Positions 15,116 through 24,541 of a stretch of 54,224 nt of DNA are shown piece by piece. The DNA comes from JAGFIY01 sp964499285 (lineage in GTDB: Bacteria; Bacteroidota; Ignavibacteria; Ignavibacteriales; Melioribacteraceae): contig CAZCLA010000021.1 in the NCBI GenBank assembly GCA_964499285.1, positions 1-54,224 of the forward strand, in the 5' to 3' direction. Under the pieces are notes generated by a model. It was given only the letters and a program-made list of their open reading frames with translations. It did no database searches and was not told the DNA's origin. Positions within the stretch are counted from its first letter, which is position 1. Every line of letters starts with the position of its first letter. A program made the position numbers and the translations under genes.

Positions 15116-18069
15116 ATGAAAAAAAATATCTTAATAGTATTCTTTTTATGCCTGACGAGTTTGATAACAGCGCAGGATTCAAGTCAAACTTTTATTTCGC
15201 TTAATCAAACAGGTGTTACTGAGTTTTTAAAATTACACCCCGAATATGACGGGAGAGGAACGATTATTTTTGTGCTGGATACCGGTGTTGATATGGGAGT
15301 TGAGGGTCTCACAAAGACATCAACCGGTGGAGTAAAAGTAATCGATGCACAAGATTTTACTGGCCAGGGAGATATCAAATTTTACGAAGCGGATGTAGAT
15401 GATGAGGACGGAAAAATTTATTACGCGAATGAAGATAAGAATTTAAAAGTTTTCGGGACCTTGTCTCTTAAAGCTAAGGACGGTAACTACTTCATTGGAG
15501 TCGTAAAAGAAGATTTGTGGAAAAACTCCGGTTCAGGGGCAAAGGACATTAACGAAAACGGTGCCGAGGATGATTCTTTTTATTTCGTTACTTTCTTAAN
15601 NNNNNNNNNNNNNNNNNNNNNNNNNNNNNNNNNNNNNNNNNNNNNNNNNNNNNNNNNNNNNNNNNNNNNNNNNNNNNNNNNNNNNNNNNNNNNNNNNNNG
15701 ACATTAACGAAAACGGTGCCGAGGATGATTCTTTTTATTTCGTTACTTTCTTAACTGAAATTGATGCTGCTGAATATTGGGTCGTTTTTATTGATACAAA
15801 CAATAATGGCGATCTATCTGACGAAAAACCGTTAAGAAATTACAACATCAACTACGATTCGTTCACTTTTGAACACGCTAAAAAACTGCCTCCGTTTACG
15901 CTTGCATTGAATATCTTTCCCGAAGAACAGAAAATTAGCCTTTATTTTGACGACGGCGCACACGGAACACACTGTGCGGGAATTGCCGCGGGTAACGCAA
16001 TAGGGAACGATAATTTTTATGGAGTTGCCCCTGGTGCTGAAGTTATAGGGCTGAAGTTGGGAAATAACAACTATGCAGGAGGCGCAACTGTTACAGAAAG
16101 TATGAAAAAATCATTTCTCTATTTTGATGAATACAGCAAGAAAACAGATAAACCTTGTATCGTAAATATGAGTTTCGGTATTGGGTCGGAGATCGAAGGA
16201 CGTGCTGAGATAGAAAAATTTCTTGCCGAATTGACGAAGAAAAATCCTTACATCTATATCTGCACTTCAAACGGTAATGAAGGACCCGGAATTTCTACAT
16301 CGGGAATGCCTGCTGCAAGCAATTCAATCTTTTCTACCGGAGCTGTTCTTACAAAAGAAGTCGGGATGGATGTTTACGGTGCTACGATCGATAACGATAT
16401 AATTCTCCATTTCAGCTCCCGCGGCGGCGAAGTTTTAAAACCGGATGTCGTTGCTCCCGGGGCGGCTGCTTCTACAGTTCCCGATTACAGGTCGAGCGAT
16501 AGAATGTGGGGGACAAGTATGGCTTCACCTTATTCGGCTGGAGTTATGAGTCTTCTTCTTAGTGCGGCAAAAGCTGAATATCCTGATATAAAAATTCCCT
16601 CGCAGTTGGCATACCGCGTCTTGAGAGACAGCGCAGTTCCTATAGAAGGCTACAACCCAATAGATCAAGGCGGCGGTTATATCAACATAATGAATGCATA
16701 TGAACTTCTGAAAAAATATATCCAAAGTGGTGCTTATAACGATTTTGAAACCTACACTATTTCATCATTATGTCCTTCAATGCCGGATCATTCTGCACCG
16801 AATTTATATATTCGAGATGGCTCATATCTGAACGGAAGCGAAAAATACAGCTTCGATATCAATCGCGATTATTTCAATTCATCGGCGAAATTTTTCAGAA
16901 TTCATAATATTGAATCAAACTCAGAATGGCTTAAACCAATCCAGAAAAAAATACATTTCCGAAACGATCAATCGGCATCGGTAGATGTTCAATTTGATAT
17001 TGAAAAAATGAAAGAGCCGGGATTATACAATGCGGTTATAACCGGAGTGAGAGCGGATAATACAAATCTTCCGGAATTTGATATGATGGCAACCGTAATT
17101 ATGCCATATCAGTTTTCGGTTGAGAATGATTACACTCATGAATGGAAGAGCGAAAAAGTAAATCTTGGAGAGCATAAACGTTATTATGTAAAAGTTCCCG
17201 TTGGAGCAACAACAATGAAGGTAGAACTTTCTTCACAGAAGGACGTTTATGCATTTGCTTGGTATTTCCTTCATAATCCAGAAGGTGAACAGTCAGGTTT
17301 CGGATTCTTGAATGCTGAAATGGATCAAGGTGAGGTCGAAAATTACTACTACAATCTCGAACCCGGTGTTTATGAGTTAGTTGTTTTAGGCTATTACAGA
17401 GCTTCGGCTCCGTCAACTTATGATCTCTCAATTAGCTTTGACGGAATAAACAGAATTGGTGAAGGCAATATAACCGAGACACATAATAAGATTAGGGTGA
17501 TAAATAATTTTAATAAATTACAAACTGTTACCCTAGAAGCCGAAATGCTCGGAACAGTTCAAACTCATTCAGCCAATTTAAAGGGTTATGATCATCATGA
17601 AATTCCATTTACGCTTAAACAGGGGGAATCATCAAAAACTTTTGATCTGAAACTTTCAAAGGATGATTTTAACAAACTCACTGACTTTGCATTCATGATT
17701 TATGACGAGGATATGAAATCAGTTTCAGCAAGCGGTTTATCGTATCAGGAAGGATCGATCAGCATCAGAAACAGATATAAAGAAGATAAAAAATTGAAAC
17801 TTGTTCTAGTTCCCGGATTTACAAATGCAGATCAGGAAATATTTGTACATATCGATGAAAAGACATACTTTGATACCCCCGTTTCTGTAGCAGCAAAAAT
17901 TAATAACCGAGGGATGGCAACACTTTATCCTTCAGTTGTTGAAACTATAGATTTGGAAGTTAAAAACCCGGAAGTTGAATTATCCGGTGATGCAAAAATT
18001 TTCGGAAACTTATACTTTAAGAAAGCTCAAGAAAAAATTTATGAATTACCTTTGTATTTCAAATTCTAG
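15116..18069 (+). CDS. Secreted S8 subtilisin-like peptidase, tripeptidyl-peptidase II type (interrupted by an assembly gap)
   Basis: The start at 15116 follows GAGAGGAAAT and begins a signal peptide (MKKNILIVFFLCLTSLITAQ). The catalytic aspartate is Asp55 in FVLDTGVDMG. The histidine is in DDGAHGTHCAGIAAG, the oxyanion asparagine in CTSNGNEGPG and the serine in WGTSMASPYSAG. About 200 residues separate Asp and His, as in tripeptidyl-peptidase II. The C-terminal 400 residues form beta-rich domains. In the given sequence the frame is broken at 15600-15699 by 100 N; removing the N and one copy of the flanking 55-bp duplication restores a single 932-residue frame. The next gene is an OPT peptide transporter, consistent with release and uptake of peptides. 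Confidence 0.85.
15545..15754. other. Assembly gap: 100 N between two identical 55-bp copies
   Basis: Bases 15545-15599 and 15700-15754 are identical and flank exactly 100 N. The offset between copies, 155 bp, accounts precisely for the frame change between the two halves of the subtilase gene. This is the mark of two contigs that overlapped by one k-mer length but were joined with a default gap. Confidence 0.95.
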
Positions 18070-18083
18070 GATAGGAGTATTTG

Positions 18084-20066
18084 ATGGATCAACAAAATGG
18101 AATTAATTCAATTGGTCTTCCGGAAAATGCTTATTCGGAACTAAATCCGGGGGAAGAATATAAGCCGATAATGTCTCCGTTAAAGGAGTATCCCGAAGTA
18201 AACATTTGGTCTGTTCTTTGGGGTTTGGTTATGGCGATGTTGTTTTCTGCTGCAGCCGCTTATCTTGGTCTTAAGATCGGGCAGGTATTCGAAGCGGCAA
18301 TCCCAATAGCCATTCTTGCCGTTGGACTTTCAACCGCATTTAAAAGAAAAAATGCACTTGGCGAAAATGTTATTATTCAATCAATAGGTTCAACATCTGG
18401 GGCAATAGTTGCGGGAGCAATTTTTACACTACCTGCACTATATATTCTTGAACTTGATGTTGAATTCTACCAAATATTTTTCGCATCACTCTTTGGAGGA
18501 TTTTTAGGAATCCTATTTCTTATTCCATTTAGAAAATATTTCGTTGCCGAAATGCACGGCAAATTTCCTTTCCCTGAAGCAACAGCTACTACTGAAGTTC
18601 TAGTTGCGGGAGAGAAAGGCGGTAAGCAGGCTTTGGTTTTGGTAGTGAGCGGAGTGATAGGCGGATTTTATGATTTTATTATTGCATCGTTCGGATGGTG
18701 GAGCGAAGTCTTTACAACCAGAGTTTTAGAAGTTGGACAGACTCTTGCAAACAAGTTTAAACTCGTTTTTAAACTTAATGTCGGTGCCGCAATAGTTGGT
18801 CTGGGTTATATAGTCGGGCTCAAATATGCAGCAATAATAGCGGGCGGATCGTTTGTTGCTTGGTTTGTAATTATTCCTGTCTTTTCTTATTTGGGCGATT
18901 TTATAACAATGCCGGTTGGTGCAAACGTAAGCCTTCTAATTAAAGATATGTCTGCCGAACAGATCTTCAGCAATTATGTCCGCCATATAGGTATAGGTGG
19001 AATTGCAATGGCAGGGCTAATAGGAATCATCAAATCTTCAGGAATAATTAAAACTGCGTTTAGTCTTGGCTTCAAAGAAATTTTCGGCGCAAAAGTAGAA
19101 GGTGAAAATGTAGAACGAACAAAACGCGATCTGCCGATGAAAATTATCGCAACCGGAATAACCTTAACAGCAGTCTTAATTTTCATTTTCTTTATTTTCG
19201 GTGTTGTTGATAACTTATTGCATGCAATTGTCGGCTTGCTTATTGTGCTAATCATTTCGTTTTTATTTACAACGGTTGCTGCAAATGCTATTGCAATTGT
19301 AGGTACAAACCCTGTTTCGGGAATGACCTTGATGACGCTGATACTCTCATCCGTTATTCTTGTTGCGGTAGGGCTGTCAGGAACCGCCGGTATGATCTCG
19401 GCTCTAATAATTGGCGGTGTTGTTTGTACCGCGCTTTCAGTTGCCGGAGCTTTCATCACCGATTTAAAAATAGGTTACTGGCTCGGTTCTTCACCCTACA
19501 AACAGGAAACTTGGAAATTCTTAGGTACGGTTGTTTCTGCAGCTACAGTCGGCTGGGTAATTCTTCTGCTTAATAATACCTATGGATTTGTTGGAAGTGA
19601 TCTGCCGGCACCTCAAGCAAATGCGATGGCTGCGGTAATCAAACCCTTGATGTCCAATCAACCCGCACCCTGGATGATGTATGTAGCGGGTGCATTCTTC
19701 GCATTAATTTTAACATTGATAAAAGTTCCTGCTTTAGCATTTGCCCTGGGAATGTATCTTCCGCTTGAATTGAACACTCCTTTGCTTGTTGGCGGATTGA
19801 TAGCCCATTTTGTCGGAACACGAAGCAAGGACGAAACATTGAACAAAGCAAGAAAAGAAAGAGGAATTTTAATAGCATCAGGTTTTATTGCCGGTGGTGC
19901 GTTGATGGGAGTTGTAAGTGTTATATTAAGATCAGCCGGCTTTAATTGGAAACTTGAAACTTGGGCAGAAACTCACGGTGCCGAATTGCTAGCACTTGTT
20001 ATGTTCGCGATTGTTTGTGCTTATATGATTTGGGATTCTCTGCGAGCAAAGAAGGATGAATTATAA
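18084..20066 (+). CDS. OPT-family oligopeptide transporter
   Basis: A 660-residue polytopic membrane protein with about 14-16 hydrophobic segments. AAAAYLGLKIGQVFEAAIPI near residue 60, then ENVIIQSIGSTSGAIVAGAIF and FPFPEATATTEVL, are conserved features of the bacterial OPT family. These carriers import oligopeptides or metal-siderophore-like compounds by proton coupling. The ATG at 18084 is chosen because AGGAG lies 6 bp upstream. The gene begins 14 bp after the subtilase stop, so protease and transporter are probably one operon for peptide use. A strong terminator follows at 20115. Confidence 0.92.
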   Translation: MDQQNGINSIGLPENAYSELNPGEEYKPIMSPLKEYPEVNIWSVLWGLVMAMLFSAAAAYLGLKIGQVFEAAIPIAILAVGLSTAFKRKNALGENVIIQSIGSTSGAIVAGAIFTLPALYILELDVEFYQIFFASLFGGFLGILFLIPFRKYFVAEMHGKFPFPEATATTEVLVAGEKGGKQALVLVVSGVIGGFYDFIIASFGWWSEVFTTRVLEVGQTLANKFKLVFKLNVGAAIVGLGYIVGLKYAAIIAGGSFVAWFVIIPVFSYLGDFITMPVGANVSLLIKDMSAEQIFSNYVRHIGIGGIAMAGLIGIIKSSGIIKTAFSLGFKEIFGAKVEGENVERTKRDLPMKIIATGITLTAVLIFIFFIFGVVDNLLHAIVGLLIVLIISFLFTTVAANAIAIVGTNPVSGMTLMTLILSSVILVAVGLSGTAGMISALIIGGVVCTALSVAGAFITDLKIGYWLGSSPYKQETWKFLGTVVSAATVGWVILLLNNTYGFVGSDLPAPQANAMAAVIKPLMSNQPAPWMMYVAGAFFALILTLIKVPALAFALGMYLPLELNTPLLVGGLIAHFVGTRSKDETLNKARKERGILIASGFIAGGALMGVVSVILRSAGFNWKLETWAETHGAELLALVMFAIVCAYMIWDSLRAKKDEL

Positions 20067-20114
20067 AATAATTAAATGAAACTCACTTAAAGAGTTTCGT
20101 AGAATTAAATTAGA

Positions 20115-20146
20115 AAAATCCCGTAAATTATTTACGGGATTTTTTT
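20115..20146 (+). terminator. Rho-independent terminator after the OPT transporter
   Basis: AATCCCGTAAA and TTTACGGGATT pair as a long stem followed by T residues up to 20146. The next gene's first ATG is the very next base, so translation of that gene begins directly after the T tract. Confidence 0.9.
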
Positions 20147-20158
20147 ATGGAATTGAAT

Positions 20159-21289
20159 ATGAACATAAATGAGATAAGAAAAAGTTTTGAATACTTAGAA
20201 AGCGGAAAAGTATATTTTAATCATGCCGCCATTGGTCCGCTTTCAAATAAAGTAGTTGATCGGTTAAATAAATTTATTCAGTTAAGAAGCATAGGAGAGA
20301 TAGAAAACTATCCCACATTTTTATCAGCACAGGAAAATGTAAAAAGGATGCTATCGAAAATTTTTAATACTACCCCTGAAAGATTTGCATTTGTTGATAG
20401 TGTTTCGAACGGATTTAATATACTTGCTCAAGGAATAGAATGGAAAACAGGGGACAGAATAATTTTAAATGATATAGAGTTTCCCGCAAATGTCTATCCG
20501 TTTTTAAATTTGAAAAAACTGGGAGTAGAAATTGACTTTGTAAAATCAAAAAATGGACGAATTGATATTGATGATATTGAAAAATTATTAACCCCGAGAA
20601 CACGACTCCTTTCAATAAGCGCCGTTCAATTTTTGACTGGCTTTCGTTCTGACTTAAGCGAAATAGGCAAACTTTGCAAATCGCACAATGTGATTTTTAG
20701 TGTAGATGTAATTCAAGCGGCAGGAGCCGTGAACATAAATGTTAAGCGGTCAAATATTGATTTTCTCTGCGGAGGATCGCATAAGTGGTTTATGGGACTT
20801 CAAGGCGCTTCTTATTTTTATTTAACGGAAGAACTTCAATCGATGCTGAAACAGAAATTTATTGGATGGCTTTCGGTAGAAAACAGTTGGGATTTTACTG
20901 ACTATAAACTAAAACTGTTGAAAACTGCAGAAAGTTTTCAAAACGGATCTCTAAATGTAATCGGATATATTTCTTTTGAAGAGACTTTAAAGTTATTTGA
21001 TGATATTGGAATTGATAAAATTGAGCAAAAAATAATTTCAAATACAGAGTTTCTGATGGAGAGATTAGATAATATTGGACTTGAGCCGCTGCTTAAAGGA
21101 GTCGCTCAAAAACATCTTTCTGGTATAGTTTCGGTTAATCATTCCGATTCCGAAAAAATAAAAAATGAAATGCAGAAATCTGGTTTTGCATTTAGCTGTC
21201 GCGAAGGAAAAATGAGATTTTCTCCGCACTTCTATAACACAGAAGATGAAATAAATAGGTTAACCGAAGAACTTAAAAGATACTTGTAG
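20159..21289 (+). CDS. Class V aminotransferase (cysteine-desulfurase/kynureninase-like fold)
   Basis: A PLP enzyme of about 376 residues. It shows YFNHAAIGPLS near the N-terminus, DSVSNGFNILAQG for cofactor phosphate binding, ISAVQFLTGFRSDLSEIG, the cofactor aspartate in IFSVDVIQAAGA, and the Schiff-base lysine in CGGSHKWFMGLQGASYFY. The class is firm; the substrate is not, since NifS/SufS motifs with a catalytic cysteine loop are not evident. Two starts are possible: 20147, which abuts a terminator T tract, or 20159, which has GGA eight bases upstream and is preferred. It is flanked by a terminator and a convergent exchanger gene, so no pathway can be inferred. Confidence 0.85.
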   Translation: MNINEIRKSFEYLESGKVYFNHAAIGPLSNKVVDRLNKFIQLRSIGEIENYPTFLSAQENVKRMLSKIFNTTPERFAFVDSVSNGFNILAQGIEWKTGDRIILNDIEFPANVYPFLNLKKLGVEIDFVKSKNGRIDIDDIEKLLTPRTRLLSISAVQFLTGFRSDLSEIGKLCKSHNVIFSVDVIQAAGAVNINVKRSNIDFLCGGSHKWFMGLQGASYFYLTEELQSMLKQKFIGWLSVENSWDFTDYKLKLLKTAESFQNGSLNVIGYISFEETLKLFDDIGIDKIEQKIISNTEFLMERLDNIGLEPLLKGVAQKHLSGIVSVNHSDSEKIKNEMQKSGFAFSCREGKMRFSPHFYNTEDEINRLTEELKRYL

Positions 21290-21302
21290 TAAGATTAAAT
21301 TG

Positions 21303-22226
21303 TCAATTTATAAAAACGATTGACCATCGTGCGAGTGCTATTATAATGAGAATCATTCCTTCAATTTTTGTGATTCTCCAATTTGTTCTAAGAATTATGA
21401 AAAGAACAACCATCGATACCGCTAGCAGAATTAAGCTGCTGTAATCCGCTTCCGATATCTCTAAAGGTCTTATAATTGAAGCAACACCAAGTACGCCCAA
21501 CATGTTGAATATATCACTTCCGATAAGGTTACCTGCGCTTATTCCATGTTTTCCTTTTATCACAGCAACAACAGATGTGGCGAGCTCCGGAATTGAGGTT
21601 CCTGCGGCAACGATAGTCAATCCAATCATCCATTCGGAAAGTCCGAAGTCTCGTGCAATTTCCGAAGCGGAATCGACCAGAAAATCAGCCGCAAAAATTA
21701 TTAAAGCAATGCCGACGATTAATTTCGGAATATCCATCAATGTGAATTCACCTTCGGGAATTTCTTCTTCAATCGCAGCCCCGGTTTTTATTAAGTAAAT
21801 TACATATCCAACTAGAAGCATGAATAATATAATTCCCTCATGGAATTCCAACACTAAGTCGTAATAGAACCAGAGTAAAATCAGCCCGCAGAAAATAAGA
21901 ATTGAGCCGTCACGGTAAAGCAGTTTTTTATCGGTCTGCATTACGGAGAAAATTGAAACGATGCCAAGAATAATTCCCAGATTAAAAATGTTTGAACCTA
22001 TAACATTTCCAACAGATATGGCTGACTGCCCGTTTATTGCCGCTACTACAGTAACTGCAAACTCCGGTGCAGAAGTTGCAATCGCGACAATTGTTAAACC
22101 GATAACCAATTCGGAGAGTCCGAGTTTTTTTGCAAGTTTTGATGCTGCCGTAACTACCCAAACCGCACCAATCCAAAGAGCGGCGATTGAGAGAGCAATA
22201 ATTACAAGATTAATGAGTATTGTCAT
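21303..22226 (-). CDS. Calcium/sodium antiporter of the CaCA family (YrbG-like)
   Basis: A 307-residue inner-membrane exchanger with about ten helices and two inverted alpha-repeats. Repeat 1 is GLTIVAIATSAPEFAVTVVA, then GNVIGSNIFNLG; repeat 2 is GLTIVAAGTSIPELATSVVA, then GNLIGSDIFNML. The acidic residue in each PE pair binds the cation. Such proteins exchange Ca2+ for Na+ or H+. The acidic loop EEEIPEGEF between the halves is usual. The ribosome site is poor. The gene is convergent with the aminotransferase, with 13 bp between stops. Confidence 0.92.
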   Translation of the reverse strand: MTILINLVIIALSIAALWIGAVWVVTAASKLAKKLGLSELVIGLTIVAIATSAPEFAVTVVAAINGQSAISVGNVIGSNIFNLGIILGIVSIFSVMQTDKKLLYRDGSILIFCGLILLWFYYDLVLEFHEGIILFMLLVGYVIYLIKTGAAIEEEIPEGEFTLMDIPKLIVGIALIIFAADFLVDSASEIARDFGLSEWMIGLTIVAAGTSIPELATSVVAVIKGKHGISAGNLIGSDIFNMLGVLGVASIIRPLEISEADYSSLILLAVSMVVLFIILRTNWRITKIEGMILIIIALARWSIVFIN

Positions 22227-22256
22227 TTGAAATGGAATTTAGTGGGGGGAATATAC

Positions 22257-22290
22257 AAAAAAGCAGAGCTACTGTCATAACTCTGCTTTT
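22257..22290 (-). terminator. Terminator after the small hypothetical gene
   Basis: AAAAGCAGAG and CTCTGCTTTT pair perfectly over 10 bp around a 12-base loop; on the minus strand a T run follows. It lies 7 bp past the stop of the gene at 22298-22510 and separates it from the exchanger gene. Confidence 0.88.
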
Positions 22291-22297
22291 AAAATCC

Positions 22298-22510
22298 TTA
22301 TTCTTCAGTGTAGGTTAGTTCGACTTTTACGTGGAAATCTGCTCCGCTGAACAGAGTATATTTTACATCACTGATTGTTGCTTTGTAATCTTCGCCGACT
22401 AGTTTGCTTATTGCTTCAGAAATTGATGATTCAATTGCTCCGATACTCACGGATTTCAATTTGTTCTTAAGCAATTTATCGACATCGATTGCTCTTTTCT
22501 CTTCGCTCAT
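22298..22510 (-). CDS. Small hypothetical protein, 70 residues
   Basis: Not recognised. The product is soluble, with a charged N-terminus (MSEEKRAIDVDKLLKNKLKS), a helix (IGAIESSISEAISKLVG) and two predicted strands (ATISDVKYTLF, FHVKVELTYTEE). The layout of one helix and strands slightly recalls dodecin, but the dodecin motifs are absent. The gene is real by its strong ribosome site (AGGAG before the ATG), good codon use and its own terminator. It forms a single-gene unit or follows the phosphohexomutase gene 88 bp upstream. Confidence 0.75.
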   Translation of the reverse strand: MSEEKRAIDVDKLLKNKLKSVSIGAIESSISEAISKLVGEDYKATISDVKYTLFSGADFHVKVELTYTEE

Positions 22511-22598
22511 TTTATTCTCCTAATTCTGCTTTTATAGTTCAAATTTTTAGACGAACTGCAAACAAATTAAGTTCTATTATGCAATAATACAAATGAAA

Positions 22599-23945
22599 TT
22601 ATTCTCTTATTATTTTAAGAAGCTCGTTGGTTTTCTTCTGCATCAAGTCCTTGCTGCCTTTTGATTCCACATTTAACCTCAAAAGCGGTTCCGTGTTGCT
22701 TTTGCGGATGTTAAATCTCCAATCGGGAAACTCGACGCTTAAACCGTCAAGTTCATCGATCATTCCGTCCGAATATTTTTCTTTCAAGAATTTGATTTTT
22801 GTATCCGCATCGTCAACTGTAGAATTGATTTCTCCCGAGCATGGATATTTCGAAATCATATCATCCACAAGCTCGGAAAGTTTTTTGTTTTCATCTGACA
22901 TAAGTTGAAGTACCAATAGGAAAGGAATAAGTCCGCTATCGGAGAATGCATTGTCTCTAAAATAATGATGAGCAGACATCTCGCCACCATAAATAGAATT
23001 CACCTCGCGCATTTTTTCTTTTATAAATGCATGTCCGCTTGCAGAAACTACAGCCTCACCGTCTGATTTTTTTACGATGTCTATAGTATTCCATACTAGT
23101 CTTGGATCATGTACAATCTTCTCCCCGGGGTTAGATTTTAATATAGATTTTGCAAGAACTCCGACAATATAATAACCCTCAATAAATTCCCCTTTTTCGT
23201 TGAAGAAAAAGCAGCGGTCGTAATCTCCGTCCCAAGCCACACCAATGTCGGCACCATATTCTTTTATTGCATCAATTGTGGGTTGTCGATTTTCTGGCAA
23301 TAACGGGTTTGGAACTCCGTTTGGAAAATTCGAATCCGGCTGATGAAATATTTTTATCATTTTTATCGGAAGGCTGCTTTCAAGTTTATCAAGCGCGGGA
23401 CCAACACATCCGTTTCCTGCATTTACCACTACTTTATACTGTTTCATACTTGACGGATTATAGAACTTATTCAAATTTTTGATGAACAAATCCATAATAT
23501 CCATCTGTTTTATTTGGCCCAAGTAATTTGCTTTTTCTCCTAGATCATTATCCGTAATCATTTTTTCAATCTTGTCCAATCCTGAACTGTATCCCATCGG
23601 AACAGAACCTTTTTTTACGAACTTTAATCCATTGTACTGAGGTGGATTGTGACTTGCTGTAATCATTACTCCGGCATCCGCGTCAAGATGAGGCACTGCA
23701 AAATAAATCATCTCAGTTCCGCACATACCCAAATCAACAACATCCGAACCGCCTTCTGAAATGCCCTTAGCAATAGCTTCTGCTAGTTCCGGTGAAGATT
23801 TCCTTATGTCTCTGCCGATTACAACAGTTTTACAGTTTAATAGTTTTACTAAAGTTCTCCCAACTTTGTAAGCAAGCTCACTGTTAAGTTCTGTGGGGAC
23901 AACACCTCTTATATCGTATGCCTTAAAACAAGAAATTTTGCTCAT
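22599..23945 (-). CDS. manB: Phosphomannomutase/phosphoglucomutase
   Basis: A 448-residue alpha-D-phosphohexomutase with all four site motifs: the phosphoserine loop MITASHNPPQYNG, the Mg2+ loop DGDYDRCFFF, the sugar-binding GGEMSAHHYFRD and the phosphate-binding SNTEPLLRLNVES. The N-terminus KAYDIRGVVPTELN fits bacterial AlgC/ManB-type enzymes. It interconverts hexose 6- and 1-phosphates to feed GDP-mannose or UDP-glucose for surface polysaccharides. The start has CGGAG at a good distance. Sugar specificity (mannose or glucose) cannot be decided by eye. Confidence 0.93.
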   Translation of the reverse strand: MSKISCFKAYDIRGVVPTELNSELAYKVGRTLVKLLNCKTVVIGRDIRKSSPELAEAIAKGISEGGSDVVDLGMCGTEMIYFAVPHLDADAGVMITASHNPPQYNGLKFVKKGSVPMGYSSGLDKIEKMITDNDLGEKANYLGQIKQMDIMDLFIKNLNKFYNPSSMKQYKVVVNAGNGCVGPALDKLESSLPIKMIKIFHQPDSNFPNGVPNPLLPENRQPTIDAIKEYGADIGVAWDGDYDRCFFFNEKGEFIEGYYIVGVLAKSILKSNPGEKIVHDPRLVWNTIDIVKKSDGEAVVSASGHAFIKEKMREVNSIYGGEMSAHHYFRDNAFSDSGLIPFLLVLQLMSDENKKLSELVDDMISKYPCSGEINSTVDDADTKIKFLKEKYSDGMIDELDGLSVEFPDWRFNIRKSNTEPLLRLNVESKGSKDLMQKKTNELLKIIRE

Positions 23946-24135
23946 ACTTACTCCGTATTATTTTTCGGTCATAAAACTGTGCATTGAATTACATATTAAA
24001 ATTAGTTATCATAATCACCAACTTTGAGGTACAAAATAATAAAATCGGGGGGAATTTAGCTGCCTTAGAGAGTTTTTTTTACATAGTAATCGCTAGCGTT
24101 AATTCGTAATTTCGAAAATAAAAGACGGGAGGCAA

Positions 24136-24438
24136 ATTATAGATACGAATTATACGAGATTTGCTCGATGCAACAACTCTAAGTGTAATGCTGTTTTTCT
24201 CTTTGATCCGCGGGAAATATCCGGTGAAGTTCGGTTTTTATGTCCCTCTTGCCAGATGAAACTCGAAGATCACCATATGGTGCAGTGCGAAACATGTCAA
24301 TCGATTGTTAATTTTATTCCGGCGGATATTGACGAGGTTCCAACTGTTCTTTCAATTGCAAAATGCTCAAAATGCAGCGGAACAATCGAAGATGAAAGAC
24401 GAATTTTACCTTATGAATTTCCGGATGTTTTAATTTAA
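24136..24438 (+). CDS. Zinc-ribbon protein with a non-standard (ATT or ATA) start
   Basis: The frame encodes four cysteine pairs: RCNNSKC, FLCPSC, QCETC and AKCSKC, enough for two zinc ribbons in about 100 residues. A start at the first ATG (24256) would cut off the first ribbon. Upstream of that ATG the frame has no ATG, GTG or TTG back to a stop at 24094. A strong Shine-Dalgarno GGGAGG (24127-24132) is followed by ATT (24136) and ATA (24139), so one of these is the likely start. Such starts are rare; infC is the known example. Function unknown; zinc-ribbon proteins this small often bind nucleic acid or RNA polymerase. A terminator follows at 24465. Confidence 0.7.
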   Translation: MIDTNYTRFARCNNSKCNAVFLFDPREISGEVRFLCPSCQMKLEDHHMVQCETCQSIVNFIPADIDEVPTVLSIAKCSKCSGTIEDERRILPYEFPDVLI

Positions 24439-24464
24439 ACCGGATCAATATTTTTCCTTTTTTT

Positions 24465-24502
24465 AAGGCACAGATTGTTAACAGCTTTCTGTGCCTTTTT
24501 TT
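24465..24502 (+). terminator. Rho-independent terminator after the zinc-ribbon gene
   Basis: AAGGCACAGA pairs with TCTGTGCCTT around a 13-base loop, followed by a T run. It lies 26 bp after the stop and 39 bp before the S46 peptidase gene, so that gene needs its own promoter. Confidence 0.92.
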
Positions 24503-24541
24503 ATATTTATAGCATAATTCTAATTTCTTAAGGATTTTGAT

